A stretch of DNA of 64,000 nucleotides, from assembly GCA_964590435.1 (NCBI GenBank), contig CAZPWT010000003.1, positions 1 through 64,000 of the forward strand. Direction: 5' to 3'. Of the stretch, positions 9,039-17,525 are shown one piece after another (the stretch's first letter is position 1; every line of letters begins with the position of its first letter). The notes beneath the pieces were generated by a model. The model did no database searches and was not told where the DNA came from. It was given only the letters and a program-made list of their open reading frames with translations. The stretch comes from WSZJ01 sp964590435. GTDB lineage: Bacteria > Planctomycetota > MHYJ01 > WSZJ01. The position numbers and the translations under genes are program-made.

Positions 9039-12000
9039 CTACCCACCCGCCAGCGCTGGCGTGCCGCAGCAGGCGACGAGCCTCAGTCCGATCGCCATGT
9101 TCACTTCGCGCGTCACCCCGCCGCTGCGGTACATCGCCCGCGCCAGCATGCCGCTTCGCGCCCAGCTCCCGCCGCGCGTGATGCGCCGCCCTGCAACGCT
9201 GTCGTTGGGCTCGTTGAGGCAACGGGCGCTCGAGTTGCCGCCAAGCCCTCGCACGCCGTACGGCGACTCGTCGGTCGGGTACTCCCCGACGGCGACCGGG
9301 CGGCCGCCCGTCTTGAGCGACTGGTTGCTGCTGCAGTGCGTCGCGTTCCAGGTCGAGCCCCACGGGTAGATGCGGCCGTCGGGACCGCGCGTCGCCTTCT
9401 CCCATTGCTTCTCGGTCGGGAGGTGAAAGACGCGGCCGGCGCGAAGCGACGCCCACTTCGAATACGCCACTCCGTCCTCCCACGAGACGCCGGAGACCGG
9501 CCACTCCTCTTCCCAGTCGATCGTCGTGTTCGTGAGACGGCCGGCCTGGACGCGAAGCGCTTCCGGCGCAGACTTGAGCCACTCGGCCGTGGGGACGGCG
9601 TAGCCGCGCGCGGGGTCGAGCGGCCAGTAGAACCCGCTCCGGTCGGCGGCGCGCGGGACTCGCTTCCCCGCTTCCTCGGGCGACGCGCGGCGGAGGTCGT
9701 TGAGGTACTCGGCGTATTCGCGGCACGTGACGGGGTGGCGGGCGATCATGAAGTCGGGAAGGGTGAGGTTTTCGAGCGGGCTCGGCGTAAGGCCGGTGCG
9801 GTCGCCGCCGTACTTGAAGGCGCCGGCCGCGACGGGGAGGAAGCCGGCCGGCACTTCCGACGGGGACCAGAGGGTGAGGTCGAGCTCGACGTCCTGCTGT
9901 CGGACGACGACGACGGGAACGCGCTGCGGCGCGCGTCCCTCGGCGACGACGACGAGCAGCCACGAGCCCATCGGCCACGGCTGCTTCGGGATCGGCGTCC
10001 GCCCGAGGTACACGCCGCCGCCGCGCGGGCGGAACGGGGAGTTGCCGAAGAGCGCGTCGAGGACGGCGCGCGGGACCTGCGTCGCGCCGCCGTGCGGCGT
10101 GACGGGAATGAGAAGGCGGTCGATTTCCTCGTAGCGGAACGCCCAGACCTGCGCACCGGCGAGCGGGGCGGGCTTGCAGGAGCTGCCGTGAAGCCGGAGC
10201 TGGTGCGCCTCGTGCGGTTCGAGCTCGCGCAGGCCGAGCCCCTCGGGCTGGTCGAGCGCGCGGCCGCTCCACGGATGCAGCCCCAGAACGCCGAGCTCGT
10301 CGGAACGGACAAGCCGCCCGTGCGAAAGGCACCGGCAGGGAAACGCCCGCGTCCGGACCGCCAGCGCCCCGTCACCGCGCAGCCGCGCATCCAGCACGCC
10401 GTCGTTGAACTGCTCCGCCGTCTGCCGGTTGAGCTGCATGTCTCCTTCGTCGCCAGCGGCCTCGGCCTCGAGGAAGCGCTCCCAGTGCATCTCCGCCTTC
10501 ACTTCGCGCGCTTCGCGATGTCCGGGAACGTTCGAGAGCGCCGAGGCGAGCGCGGCGTCCGCTTCCGTGAACGCCGTGATCGCGTCGCGTTCGAGGGTGC
10601 GGACGCGCTCCTGGAGGTCCCAGAGCGGTTTCTTGACTGCGGGGCCCTCGTACTCCGGAATCCGTTCGTTCAGGCGGATCACCTCGGCGTGCGCGTCGGC
10701 CGCGTCCTTCGTGAGCGCGCGCCATCGCGCCACCGCGTCGCGCGCCTTCGCGACCTGCTCGGCCGCCAGTGTCTCGCGCCGCTCCTTCTCCTTCGTTCCT
10801 TCGAGGTACGACTCCACGTCCGCCGCGAGCTCCCCCGCCGTCGCGTACCGGTCCTCGCGCCGCCGCGCCATCGCCTTCAGGCAGATCCCTTCCAGTTCCG
10901 GCGGCACGTGCGCCCTCGCCGACGGCGGCATCAGCGGGCTCGACACGACCTTCTTCACCACCTCCTCCGCCGTCTTCCCCTCGTACGGCGGCCGCGACGT
11001 CAGGATCTCGTAGAGGATCGCCCCGAGCGAATACACGTCGCTCCGCTCGTCCAGCAGGTCCCTCTCCCCCCGCGCCTGCTCCGGCGACATGTACGCCGGC
11101 GTCCCCAGGATCTCCCCCGTCTCCGTCACCGGCCGCGAAGCGTCCGCCGCCGTCATCTTCGCTGGTCCTTCCTGCCCGATCCCCCGCCCTCGCCCCAGCC
11201 CGCCCTCTGCCCCCTCCCGTCCGTCCCCCTGCCCCTGCCGTTGTTCCCCGTTGTCCTTCGCCAGCCCCCAGTCACACACCAGCACCTCTCCAAACTCCCC
11301 CAGCATCACGTTCGCCGGCTTCAAATCCCGGTGAATCACCCCTTTCGAATGCGCAAACGCCGTCGCCCGGCACACGTCCCGGAACGCCTCCACCAGTTTG
11401 CGCAGCGTCCATCGCGCCCCTTTCCCCAGCGCCTCGTCCCTCTCGCGCTCCCGGATCACGTGGTGCATGTCGCGCCCGTAGATGCGCTTCATGCAGAAAT
11501 AAATCTCCTTCGACCCCGGCAGCGCCCCCACCTCGTGCACCGGGACAATGTTCGGGTGCTCGAGCTTCCCCGTAACGCGCGCTTCCCACCGGAAGCGCTC
11601 CAGCGCGTCGCCGGGGGCGTTCTCGAGCATCAGTTTCAGCGCGACCGTGCGGCCGATCTCCGCGTCGGTCGCCTCGATGACGCGCGCGATCCCGCCGCGG
11701 CCGATTTCGGGGCCGAGCTGGAAGCGCTCTCCGGGAGAGAGCGGGGCCGGGATCGCGGACGTGTTCGCGCCGCCGGTCTTGGCCATGACGATCGTGTCCA
11801 TCGACTCGGTGGCGGTCGGGACGTAACCGGCGGGGATGCCGCGGCCCGTGGCGCGGGCGAGGTGCGCGGAGACGAGGCCCGCGACGGCCTCGAGCTGCTC
11901 GCCGGTCAGGAAGCGCATCTCGACGAGGAGCGGGCCGAGGTCGCGCTTCGGGCTGTCGGACCACTTCGCGATCGCCGCGACGAGCTGCTCCTTGGAGATG

Positions 12001-12056
12001 TAATTGAGCTGGAGGGCGAGGATGCCGGGGAGGAGGCGGGATTCGCGGTCGGTCAT
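9039..12056 (-). CDS. Ser/Thr protein kinase with SUMF1-like domain and a G-rich insert
   Basis: The protein has 1005 residues and is a clear paralogue of the kinase just downstream. It has the same N-terminal helical module (1-68). The kinase domain spans about 112-420: GRGGIARV, catalytic lysine 141, HRDLKPAN at 242-249, DWG at 262-264 and GTPAYMSPEQ at 318-327. A helical linker follows, and a SUMF1-like domain occupies about 750-1000 (PVTCREYAEYLN, PVSGVSWEDGVAYSKW, TRGGSWARSG). Between DWGLAK and the P+1 loop, residues 269-299 form a Gly/Gln/Glu/Arg low-complexity insert. Its DNA resembles the repeat at 62455-62652. The insert sits in the activation segment, where it could change autoregulation. 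The phosphorylation target is unknown. Confidence 0.88.
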   Translation of the reverse strand: MTDRESRLLPGILALQLNYISKEQLVAAIAKWSDSPKRDLGPLLVEMRFLTGEQLEAVAGLVSAHLARATGRGIPAGYVPTATESMDTIVMAKTGGANTSAIPAPLSPGERFQLGPEIGRGGIARVIEATDAEIGRTVALKLMLENAPGDALERFRWEARVTGKLEHPNIVPVHEVGALPGSKEIYFCMKRIYGRDMHHVIRERERDEALGKGARWTLRKLVEAFRDVCRATAFAHSKGVIHRDLKPANVMLGEFGEVLVCDWGLAKDNGEQRQGQGDGREGAEGGLGRGRGIGQEGPAKMTAADASRPVTETGEILGTPAYMSPEQARGERDLLDERSDVYSLGAILYEILTSRPPYEGKTAEEVVKKVVSSPLMPPSARAHVPPELEGICLKAMARRREDRYATAGELAADVESYLEGTKEKERRETLAAEQVAKARDAVARWRALTKDAADAHAEVIRLNERIPEYEGPAVKKPLWDLQERVRTLERDAITAFTEADAALASALSNVPGHREAREVKAEMHWERFLEAEAAGDEGDMQLNRQTAEQFNDGVLDARLRGDGALAVRTRAFPCRCLSHGRLVRSDELGVLGLHPWSGRALDQPEGLGLRELEPHEAHQLRLHGSSCKPAPLAGAQVWAFRYEEIDRLLIPVTPHGGATQVPRAVLDALFGNSPFRPRGGGVYLGRTPIPKQPWPMGSWLLVVVAEGRAPQRVPVVVVRQQDVELDLTLWSPSEVPAGFLPVAAGAFKYGGDRTGLTPSPLENLTLPDFMIARHPVTCREYAEYLNDLRRASPEEAGKRVPRAADRSGFYWPLDPARGYAVPTAEWLKSAPEALRVQAGRLTNTTIDWEEEWPVSGVSWEDGVAYSKWASLRAGRVFHLPTEKQWEKATRGPDGRIYPWGSTWNATHCSSNQSLKTGGRPVAVGEYPTDESPYGVRGLGGNSSARCLNEPNDSVAGRRITRGGSWARSGMLARAMYRSGGVTREVNMAIGLRLVACCGTPALAGG
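11160..11252 (-). repeat. G-rich repeat inside kinase activation segment
   Basis: On the coding strand this 93-base stretch is almost entirely G runs broken by C and A (AACGGCAGGGGCAGGGGGAC, later GGGCGGGCTGGGGCGAGGG). The neighbouring kinase gene lacks it. The same words occur in the same order in the ridA-aminotransferase spacer (AACGGCAGGGGAAGGGG, then GGGCTGGGGC). The length is a multiple of three, so the kinase frame is kept. Confidence 0.6.
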
Positions 12057-12080
12057 GCGCAGAGGTTACTTCATGGCGCT

Positions 12081-12171
12081 CGGGGTGGGTTTGGGGTTTT
12101 GGGTTCCGGAAGTTGAGTTCCGGGTTCAGGGTTCTGAGTTCCGGGTTCGGTTGGGGTTGGGGGTTTCGAGT
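12081..12171. repeat. degenerate GGGTTC/GTTCCGG low-complexity tract
   Basis: This stretch lies between two divergent genes. It consists of GGGTT, GTTCCGG and GTTCCGGGTTC words repeated about every 8-10 bases with drift. It is unlike coding DNA and has little secondary structure. It lies upstream of both genes, so it may contain or displace their promoters; none is recognisable. Confidence 0.6.
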
Positions 12172-12190
12172 TGTCGCTTAAGATCGGGGG

Positions 12191-13498
12191 ATGGCGATTC
12201 CCCTGGTGCTGGTGGTGGTGGCGGATCCCGCGGCGCTGGACGGCAGCGGTGGAACCTGGGGAGAGGGTTGCTGGACACGGATCTGGGTGGATTCGCGGGG
12301 GCACGAGGAAGAAGCCGTGCGGGCTGGGCGGGCGGCTCTCCGCATGGCGGCTGAGCGCGGGAGAGCGGCACGGGCGGGGATTCACCTCGGCGGACCCGAT
12401 CCCTCGGCGGCGGCCCGGGCGATGGCGCAGGCCGCCCAGCCCGGCTCCCTCTGGATCTCCAAGGCCGTCGAACGCCTCGTCCCACGCCGGTTTCGCTTCC
12501 ATGAGATGCCCGTCCTCGAAGTCGGGAGCGATGCCGTTCCGCCTTACGAAGTCGTCGAGGAGATCGGCCCGCCCGGGGAGTTCGAGGCGGGCGCGCCGCC
12601 GCCGGGGAGCGAAGCGCTGATCGGGCGCCTCGTGGCGGAAGCCCGCCGCAGCGGTCGCATCGTGCTGGTCGGCCCCGCCGGCAGCGGCCGCTCCCGGATC
12701 CTGCGCGCCGTCCGGCGCGAGTTCGCCGAAGGCTGGGTCGCCTGCGGACGATGCGACGCACGTCCTCCTTCGCCCTGGGGAGCCCTCGGCGACATCCTGC
12801 GAGCCGAAGCGGCGGCCAGCGGGTTCGACCGGTGGGACGGCGAACGCGTCGTGGCCGCGGTGAAGCGGCTCGGCGGGAGCGCGGAAGACGCGGACGCCGA
12901 AGCGCTGTCGCTCGGGCTCCGGCTGAACGCCGACGTGGACCCGCCGGCGGCCGGCGGGGCGTGGACGCGCCTGCTGTCCCGGGCGCGCCTCCTCTGCGTC
13001 GAGGATCTCGAGGACACCTCCGCCGAAGAACGGGCGCTGCTGGAATCGATCCCTCCTGGTCCCTCCATCCTCGCGACGGCTCTCCCGGGAACCGCGCTGC
13101 CGCGGGGATTCGCGGCGGTCGAGGGACCCGCCGGGCCCGCGGCGACGCCGTCCGCTCTTCCTGCCGACTTGCGCGAAACGCTCGGCGCCGCCGCGATCCT
13201 CGGCCGCAGCTTCTGGCGCTTCTCGCTCGAACGCCTCCTCGTCCGCGACGTGGCGGAGGAACTCGCCGCGGCGCGCAAGGCCGGGTGGATCCTCGAACGC
13301 GAAGGCTCGCTGATGCGCGCCGACGGCGAGTTGCTGTTCCGGCACCGCGTGCTGCGGGACGCTGCGCTGGCCGCTCTTTCCCCGACCGAACGCGCTTTCT
13401 TCCACGCCGCGGCCGCTTCGTTCTACCAGCAGCGCGCGCCGCTTGCCGGCCCGGCGACCGCGGCGCGGGCGGCGTGGCACCGCGAGCAGGCGCGCTAG
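12191..13498 (+). CDS. degenerate cyclase-homology/AAA ATPase protein
   Basis: The protein has 435 residues and looks like a shortened relative of the cyclase-ATPase-TPR protein at 34104-37517. Residues about 1-125 match only the second half of a class III cyclase domain (RAGIHLGG, AMAQAAQPGSLWISKAVERL). The metal-binding aspartates are missing, so no cyclase activity is expected. An ATPase follows: Walker A-like GPAGSGRSR near 160, LLCVEDLED as Walker B, and the AAILGRSFWRFSLERLL segment that closely resembles ASVLGRSFWRGVLSEL in the longer protein. The TPR half is absent. It probably acts as a signalling or scaffold ATPase, or is decaying. The stop overlaps the convergent HAD gene by 4 bases. 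Confidence 0.6.
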   Translation: MAIPLVLVVVADPAALDGSGGTWGEGCWTRIWVDSRGHEEEAVRAGRAALRMAAERGRAARAGIHLGGPDPSAAARAMAQAAQPGSLWISKAVERLVPRRFRFHEMPVLEVGSDAVPPYEVVEEIGPPGEFEAGAPPPGSEALIGRLVAEARRSGRIVLVGPAGSGRSRILRAVRREFAEGWVACGRCDARPPSPWGALGDILRAEAAASGFDRWDGERVVAAVKRLGGSAEDADAEALSLGLRLNADVDPPAAGGAWTRLLSRARLLCVEDLEDTSAEERALLESIPPGPSILATALPGTALPRGFAAVEGPAGPAATPSALPADLRETLGAAAILGRSFWRFSLERLLVRDVAEELAAARKAGWILEREGSLMRADGELLFRHRVLRDAALAALSPTERAFFHAAAASFYQQRAPLAGPATAARAAWHREQAR

Positions 13499-14052
13499 CT
13501 CTTCGCGATCGCCGCGAGCTCGGGCTTCACGCGGGCGAGGTCCTTCGCCGTCGCGATCCGCCGGACGCGCGCATGCCGGAACCCGCGGTTCCACGGCTGC
13601 GCCGGCATCAGCACCAGCGCCTGCGGCCGCCAGCGCAGCCACCCTTCGATCCCCTCCGGCCAGTCGTCCACCATCACGCGGCCGTGCACCAGCGCCTTGT
13701 CGTGCGTCACCGTGACGTCGGCGTCCGGCAGGTGCTCCGTGCACCACGCGACCTTCTCCGACCACGCCCCGGGCGATCCCGACGGGCCCTTCGTCAGCAC
13801 CGCCAGCCGGAACCCCATCCCGCGCAGCAGCCGCAGGATGCGGAATCCCATGGGAAGCGGTTTCAGTCCGGCCCACCAACCCGGCTGGGACGTCACGAGC
13901 CGCTCGATGCGGGCCCGCGTCGCGGCGCTGACCTTGTCGCCGCCCAGCGCCCGCTTCACGTCCCTCGCCGCCGCGCCGTCGTAGTCGCAGAGCGTCCCGT
14001 CGAGGTCGATCACGGCCACGGGAGCGTCGGTGCGGCGTCGCGAAGCGGGCAT
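13495..14052 (-). CDS. HAD-superfamily 5'(3')-nucleotidase-like phosphatase
   Basis: The protein has 185 residues. DLDGTL at 16-21 gives the nucleophile Asp16 and acid Asp18 of the HAD fold. VLTKGP supplies the motif II Thr/Ser strand. GRVMVDDWPEGIEGW is motif IV with its paired aspartates. The compact size and the PLPMGFRILRLLRGMG cap resemble the cytosolic deoxyribonucleotidase (NT5C) group, which dephosphorylates nucleoside monophosphates; the substrate is inferred only from this likeness. It is convergent with, and overlaps by 4 bases, the preceding ATPase gene, and is divergent from the YndJ-like gene. Confidence 0.7.
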   Translation of the reverse strand: MPASRRRTDAPVAVIDLDGTLCDYDGAAARDVKRALGGDKVSAATRARIERLVTSQPGWWAGLKPLPMGFRILRLLRGMGFRLAVLTKGPSGSPGAWSEKVAWCTEHLPDADVTVTHDKALVHGRVMVDDWPEGIEGWLRWRPQALVLMPAQPWNRGFRHARVRRIATAKDLARVKPELAAIAKS

Positions 14053-14140
14053 GCGGGGATTCTCGCCGCGTTCGCGGCGGGGAGCAACGTCCCCGATTCC
14101 GGTTGCCGGGTCGCGGCCCTCCTGCGATTCTCTCGCCGCG

Positions 14141-15157
14141 ATGCCGACCGGAAACGAGAGGGCAGCCCGGCTGCTCGGCTGGAGCGCCGCCGCGGGGTTC
14201 GTGGCGTGGTGCGTGCTGGGCTACGCCGTGCACAAGCGCTGGACGACGATGGGGCTCGAGTACGGCGAGCAGCTCTTCATCATCGGCGTCTTCGTGCTGT
14301 CGCCGCTGGTGAACACGCCGCTCGCGCTCAAGCTGGCCGAGCCGGAAGGGCGGGGTGCCCCGGCCTGGCGGGCGGCGGCGTGGCTGCAGCCGCTGGCCGG
14401 CGCGGCCGTGTTCGGGTCGTTCTTCGTCCCCACCGGGGCGCTCGCCGCGGCCCTCGTGATTCCGTGGGTCGCGTTCGCCGTGTGCTGCACCGCCGCCGCC
14501 GTCGGGCGGTTCTTCGACCACCGCTTCTCGCGCCCCGAGGAAGCCGCCATCGACGCCGGCCTGCTCATGCTCCTCCCGGGCTCGCTCTGGCTCACCGCCT
14601 CACGCGCCGGCATCGACGTCTTCGGCTGGCAGGAACCGTTCGTGCTGCTCCTCGCCGTCCATTTTCACTTCGCGGGCCTCACAGCCCCCGTTATCGTCGG
14701 CCAGGCCGGCCGCCGTCTCCGCGGGTGGAACTCCCGCTTCCGCCCCCTCTACGTCGTCCTCGCGGCCGGCGTCACGCTCGGCGTCCCCCTCCTCGCCACC
14801 GGCCTCTCCCTCCACTCCAAGCCCCTCCAGGTCTCTGGAGCCCTCCTCCTCGCCTTCGCCCTCGGCGGCTTCTGCTTCTTCACGCTCTTCATGGTCGTCC
14901 CCCGCCTCGCCGGCTGGACCGCCCGCATCCTCCTCACCCTCGCCCTCGGCTGCGCCATCTGGTCCATGCACCACGCCGGCCACCACACCATGGGCGTCGC
15001 CCGCGGCGCCGTCCCACGCCTCTACACCCGCCCCCGTATGGAACACATCCACGGCCTCCTCAACGCCCTTGGCTTCTCCCTCCTCGGCCTCCTCGCCTGG
15101 GTCGCGGCCGGCAAGGCGGAACTTTCCGCCTCGAAGCGCGTCGAAGACGTGCGCTGA
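14141..15157 (+). CDS. YndJ-like multi-pass membrane protein
   Basis: The protein has 338 residues with about nine hydrophobic helices. The stretch VHFHFAGLTAPVIVG, with paired histidines at the end of a helix, and the later HHAGHHTMG are characteristic of YndJ-family membrane proteins as I recall them. Their function is unknown; the histidine clusters suggest metal or haem binding within the membrane. I start at the ATG at 14141, which directly precedes the first helix; earlier in-frame codons are Arg/Ser rich and overlap the divergent HAD gene's start. The propeller gene follows after 24 bases and may be cotranscribed. Confidence 0.65.
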   Translation: MPTGNERAARLLGWSAAAGFVAWCVLGYAVHKRWTTMGLEYGEQLFIIGVFVLSPLVNTPLALKLAEPEGRGAPAWRAAAWLQPLAGAAVFGSFFVPTGALAAALVIPWVAFAVCCTAAAVGRFFDHRFSRPEEAAIDAGLLMLLPGSLWLTASRAGIDVFGWQEPFVLLLAVHFHFAGLTAPVIVGQAGRRLRGWNSRFRPLYVVLAAGVTLGVPLLATGLSLHSKPLQVSGALLLAFALGGFCFFTLFMVVPRLAGWTARILLTLALGCAIWSMHHAGHHTMGVARGAVPRLYTRPRMEHIHGLLNALGFSLLGLLAWVAAGKAELSASKRVEDVR

Positions 15158-15181
15158 ACCGCGCGTTTCCTGGAGATTCCG

Positions 15182-16201
15182 ATGCGCCACACCGCTGCCG
15201 TTGCCGTGCTCGCCTTGCTGCTCGCTTCCGCCGCCGAGGCCAAGCGGGCGATGCGAGTGGCCGTGAACACGCCGACCGGCGCGGTGAGCACCGACGCGCG
15301 CGTCTGGCCGTGGAAGCGCGGTTTCGCGGTCAACGACGCGACGGCCCCTGAAGGCACACACCGGATCGTCGCGTTCGACGCCGACGGGAAGAACCCGGCG
15401 ACGCTGGTGACAGCGACCGCGTCCATCGAAGATTGGCAGACATCGCCTGACGGAACCCTCGTCTCCTGGATTGCAGGCGGGAAAGTCCATGTGACCACGC
15501 CGGGCAAGGAGGCCGACCGGGAGCTGGGAAGCGCCGAGGAGGGGCTCGCGTTCTCGCGGGACGCCGGTGTGCTGGCGTTCATCGCCGACGGAAAACTGGT
15601 CCTGCAGGACGTGGAAGGGACTCGGCGGCGCGTCGCCGAGCCGCGCCAGGGCCGGCGGCTGGTCGCCCCGGTGTGCTTCACCGCGGACGGCAAGTCCGTC
15701 CTCGTCCGCTCGACGCCGCTCAAGCAGAAGGAATCGCTTCCGGTCGACACCATCGAACGGGCCGACGCCGGGGCAGAAACTCCCGCGCTCACGGTGCTTC
15801 ACGAAACCCCGGGCCAGGCGCTCGAGTCCCTCTCAGTGTCCCCCAAAGACACCCTGATCGCATTCCTGGAGCGCGGAGAGTCCCGCACCGTGCGCGTTCT
15901 CGATTCCGCCACCGGCAAGTTCCACGAGTTCACCCGCACGAGCGACTTCCGCTCCGTGGCCTTCAGCGCCGATGGCGCCCACCTCCTGCTCGTTCAGCCG
16001 ACAGGCCGCTCGAACGACCTCGGCGTCGAGGAACAGCAGCTCTTCAAGTCCGGAAGCTGCCGGGAATTCTGGACCGAGGTCCTCTCGGTCGACGGGCAGG
16101 GCGCCGCGCAGGCCCCCGTTTCCGGCGCCGGCGGCACCTGGTTCGTGCGCCGAAGCCGGGACAACACCGCCTGGGACGTCGTCCGCGCGTCCCTGAGATA
16201 G
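15182..16201 (+). CDS. secreted beta-propeller (TolB/WD40-like) protein
   Basis: The protein has 339 residues with a signal peptide (residues 1-20, ending AAEA before KRAMRV). The mature part is built from repeated short beta hairpins of the form TSPDGTLVSW, AFSRDAGVLAFIADG, CFTADGKSVLV, VSPKDTLIAFL and AFSADGAHLLLV. These are the SxDGxxLxF blades of a TolB or WD40-like propeller. Such proteins usually bind other proteins or glycans in the periplasm. No catalytic residues are visible. It follows the YndJ-like gene by 24 bases; its 3' end abuts the convergent MFS gene. Confidence 0.7.
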   Translation: MRHTAAVAVLALLLASAAEAKRAMRVAVNTPTGAVSTDARVWPWKRGFAVNDATAPEGTHRIVAFDADGKNPATLVTATASIEDWQTSPDGTLVSWIAGGKVHVTTPGKEADRELGSAEEGLAFSRDAGVLAFIADGKLVLQDVEGTRRRVAEPRQGRRLVAPVCFTADGKSVLVRSTPLKQKESLPVDTIERADAGAETPALTVLHETPGQALESLSVSPKDTLIAFLERGESRTVRVLDSATGKFHEFTRTSDFRSVAFSADGAHLLLVQPTGRSNDLGVEEQQLFKSGSCREFWTEVLSVDGQGAAQAPVSGAGGTWFVRRSRDNTAWDVVRASLR

Positions 16202-16204
16202 CGG

Positions 16205-17371
16205 TCAGGCCTTCGCCGGTTTCTTCACCGCCAGCAGCATCACGCAGGCGACCAGCGCGATTCCCGCGTCGGCGAGGAAGGCCGTCCGCGGGCTGTAGCT
16301 CTCCGCGAGCCAGCCGAAGAGGAGAGACGAGGGCAGCGCGGCGAGGCCGATGGCGAAGTAGAACAGGCCGAACGCGGTGCCCTTGAGGTCGGGTGGGACG
16401 AGATCGGCGACGACGGCGCGCTGGACGGAGACGGAGAGGGCATTGAAGAGGGTGTAGCCGGCGAGGCACGCGAGGAACGGGAGAGGCGTCGCGGAGTAGG
16501 CGAAACCGGCGTAGGCGGCGGCATAGACGAACCAGCCCGCGAGCATGACGTAGCGGCGGTCGAAATGGTCCGCGAGCGCGCCGCCCGGCAGCGCCGTGAG
16601 CGCGCGCGCCACGTTGAACCCCGCCCACACGACGGTCGCCCATTTGAGCGGGATGCCGATCTCGGGCATGCGCTGGACGAGGAACGCATCCGAGGAGTTG
16701 GCGAGCGTGAACACGGCGATGGTCGCGAGGAACCACCGGAAGTTCGCGCTGAACGGCCGCATCGAGAGCCGGAGCGGCTTGTCCTGCGCCGCCACGGGGA
16801 CGTCCTTCACGAGAGCGCCGATGAACAGCAGCACGAACGCCGCCGGGACCGCGGTCCAGAAGAACACCTCCCGGAATCCCATCCCGCTCGCCAGCATCGC
16901 CCCGGCCACGAGAGGCCCCACCGCCGCGCCGAGCTGGTCCATGGCGTTTTGCAGGCCGTACGCCCGGCCCCGCGCCTCCTTTTCGCACGAATCCGCGATC
17001 AGTGCATCCCGCGCGGCGAGCCGCACGCCCTTTCCCAGCCGGTCCGTCAACCGGATCACGAGCACATGCCATGGCGCCGTCACCACCGCGTAGACCGGCC
17101 GCATCGCCGACGACAGCGCATACCCCCAGAGGATGAACGGCTTGCGCTTCCCCACCCGGTCGGAAGCCCAGCCCGAGAAGATCCTGAGAAGCGCCGCGAG
17201 GCTGTCGGCGGAACCTTCGATCAGTCCCAGCGTCGCCTTGGAAGCGTGGAGGACCGTCGAGAGGAAATGCGGCATGAGGGGGAAGACCATTTCCGACGCG
17301 AAGTCGGTGAAGAACGACGCGAACCCCAGCCAGAGGACATTGGGGCGCAGGCCGTGGAAGAGGCGTTTCAC
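16205..17371 (-). CDS. MFS transporter
   Basis: The protein has 388 residues and twelve predicted membrane helices. Motif A is GWASDRVGKRKPFIL between helices 2 and 3, and a second copy (GGALADHFDRRYVMLAG) lies between helices 8 and 9. The loop RLTDRLGKGVRLAARDALIADS is typical of a subgroup of bacterial MFS permeases of unknown substrate. It is a different subfamily from the MFS protein at 3757-5031. The ATG at 17371 starts just before helix 1. It lies downstream of the giant macroglobulin gene on the same strand, but a long hairpin separates them, so separate transcription is likely. Confidence 0.8.
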   Translation of the reverse strand: MKRLFHGLRPNVLWLGFASFFTDFASEMVFPLMPHFLSTVLHASKATLGLIEGSADSLAALLRIFSGWASDRVGKRKPFILWGYALSSAMRPVYAVVTAPWHVLVIRLTDRLGKGVRLAARDALIADSCEKEARGRAYGLQNAMDQLGAAVGPLVAGAMLASGMGFREVFFWTAVPAAFVLLFIGALVKDVPVAAQDKPLRLSMRPFSANFRWFLATIAVFTLANSSDAFLVQRMPEIGIPLKWATVVWAGFNVARALTALPGGALADHFDRRYVMLAGWFVYAAAYAGFAYSATPLPFLACLAGYTLFNALSVSVQRAVVADLVPPDLKGTAFGLFYFAIGLAALPSSLLFGWLAESYSPRTAFLADAGIALVACVMLLAVKKPAKA

Positions 17372-17394
17372 GGGGGGAGACTAGGGGGAAGAAC

Positions 17395-17518
17395 AACGGC
17401 CACGAAACGAAAAAGGAAAAAGGAAAAACAAAAAAAGAAAAGCCGGGCCACAGTCAAGCCGTGGCCCGGCGTTTTCCTTTTTCTCTTTTACTTTTTCGTT
17501 TTTCGTTTCGTGGCCGTT
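17395..17518. repeat. long AT-rich inverted repeat (hairpin)
   Basis: The left arm (17395-17451) and right arm (17461-17518) pair imperfectly over almost 57 bases around a 9-base loop. The innermost ten pairs are perfect (GCCGGGCCAC / GTGGCCCGGC). The outer arms are poly-purine/poly-pyrimidine (ACGGCCACGAAACG ... CGTTTCGTGGCCGT), strikingly AT-rich for this genome. It lies directly behind the macroglobulin stop and before the MFS gene, so it could end transcription from the former. Confidence 0.85.
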
Positions 17519-17525
17519 TGTCCCG

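Noticed and set aside
8925..12116. Very long open frame on the plus strand opposite the kinase genes
   Set aside because: It is an Arg/Pro/His-rich antisense frame produced by high GC third positions. The minus strand encodes recognisable kinases there.
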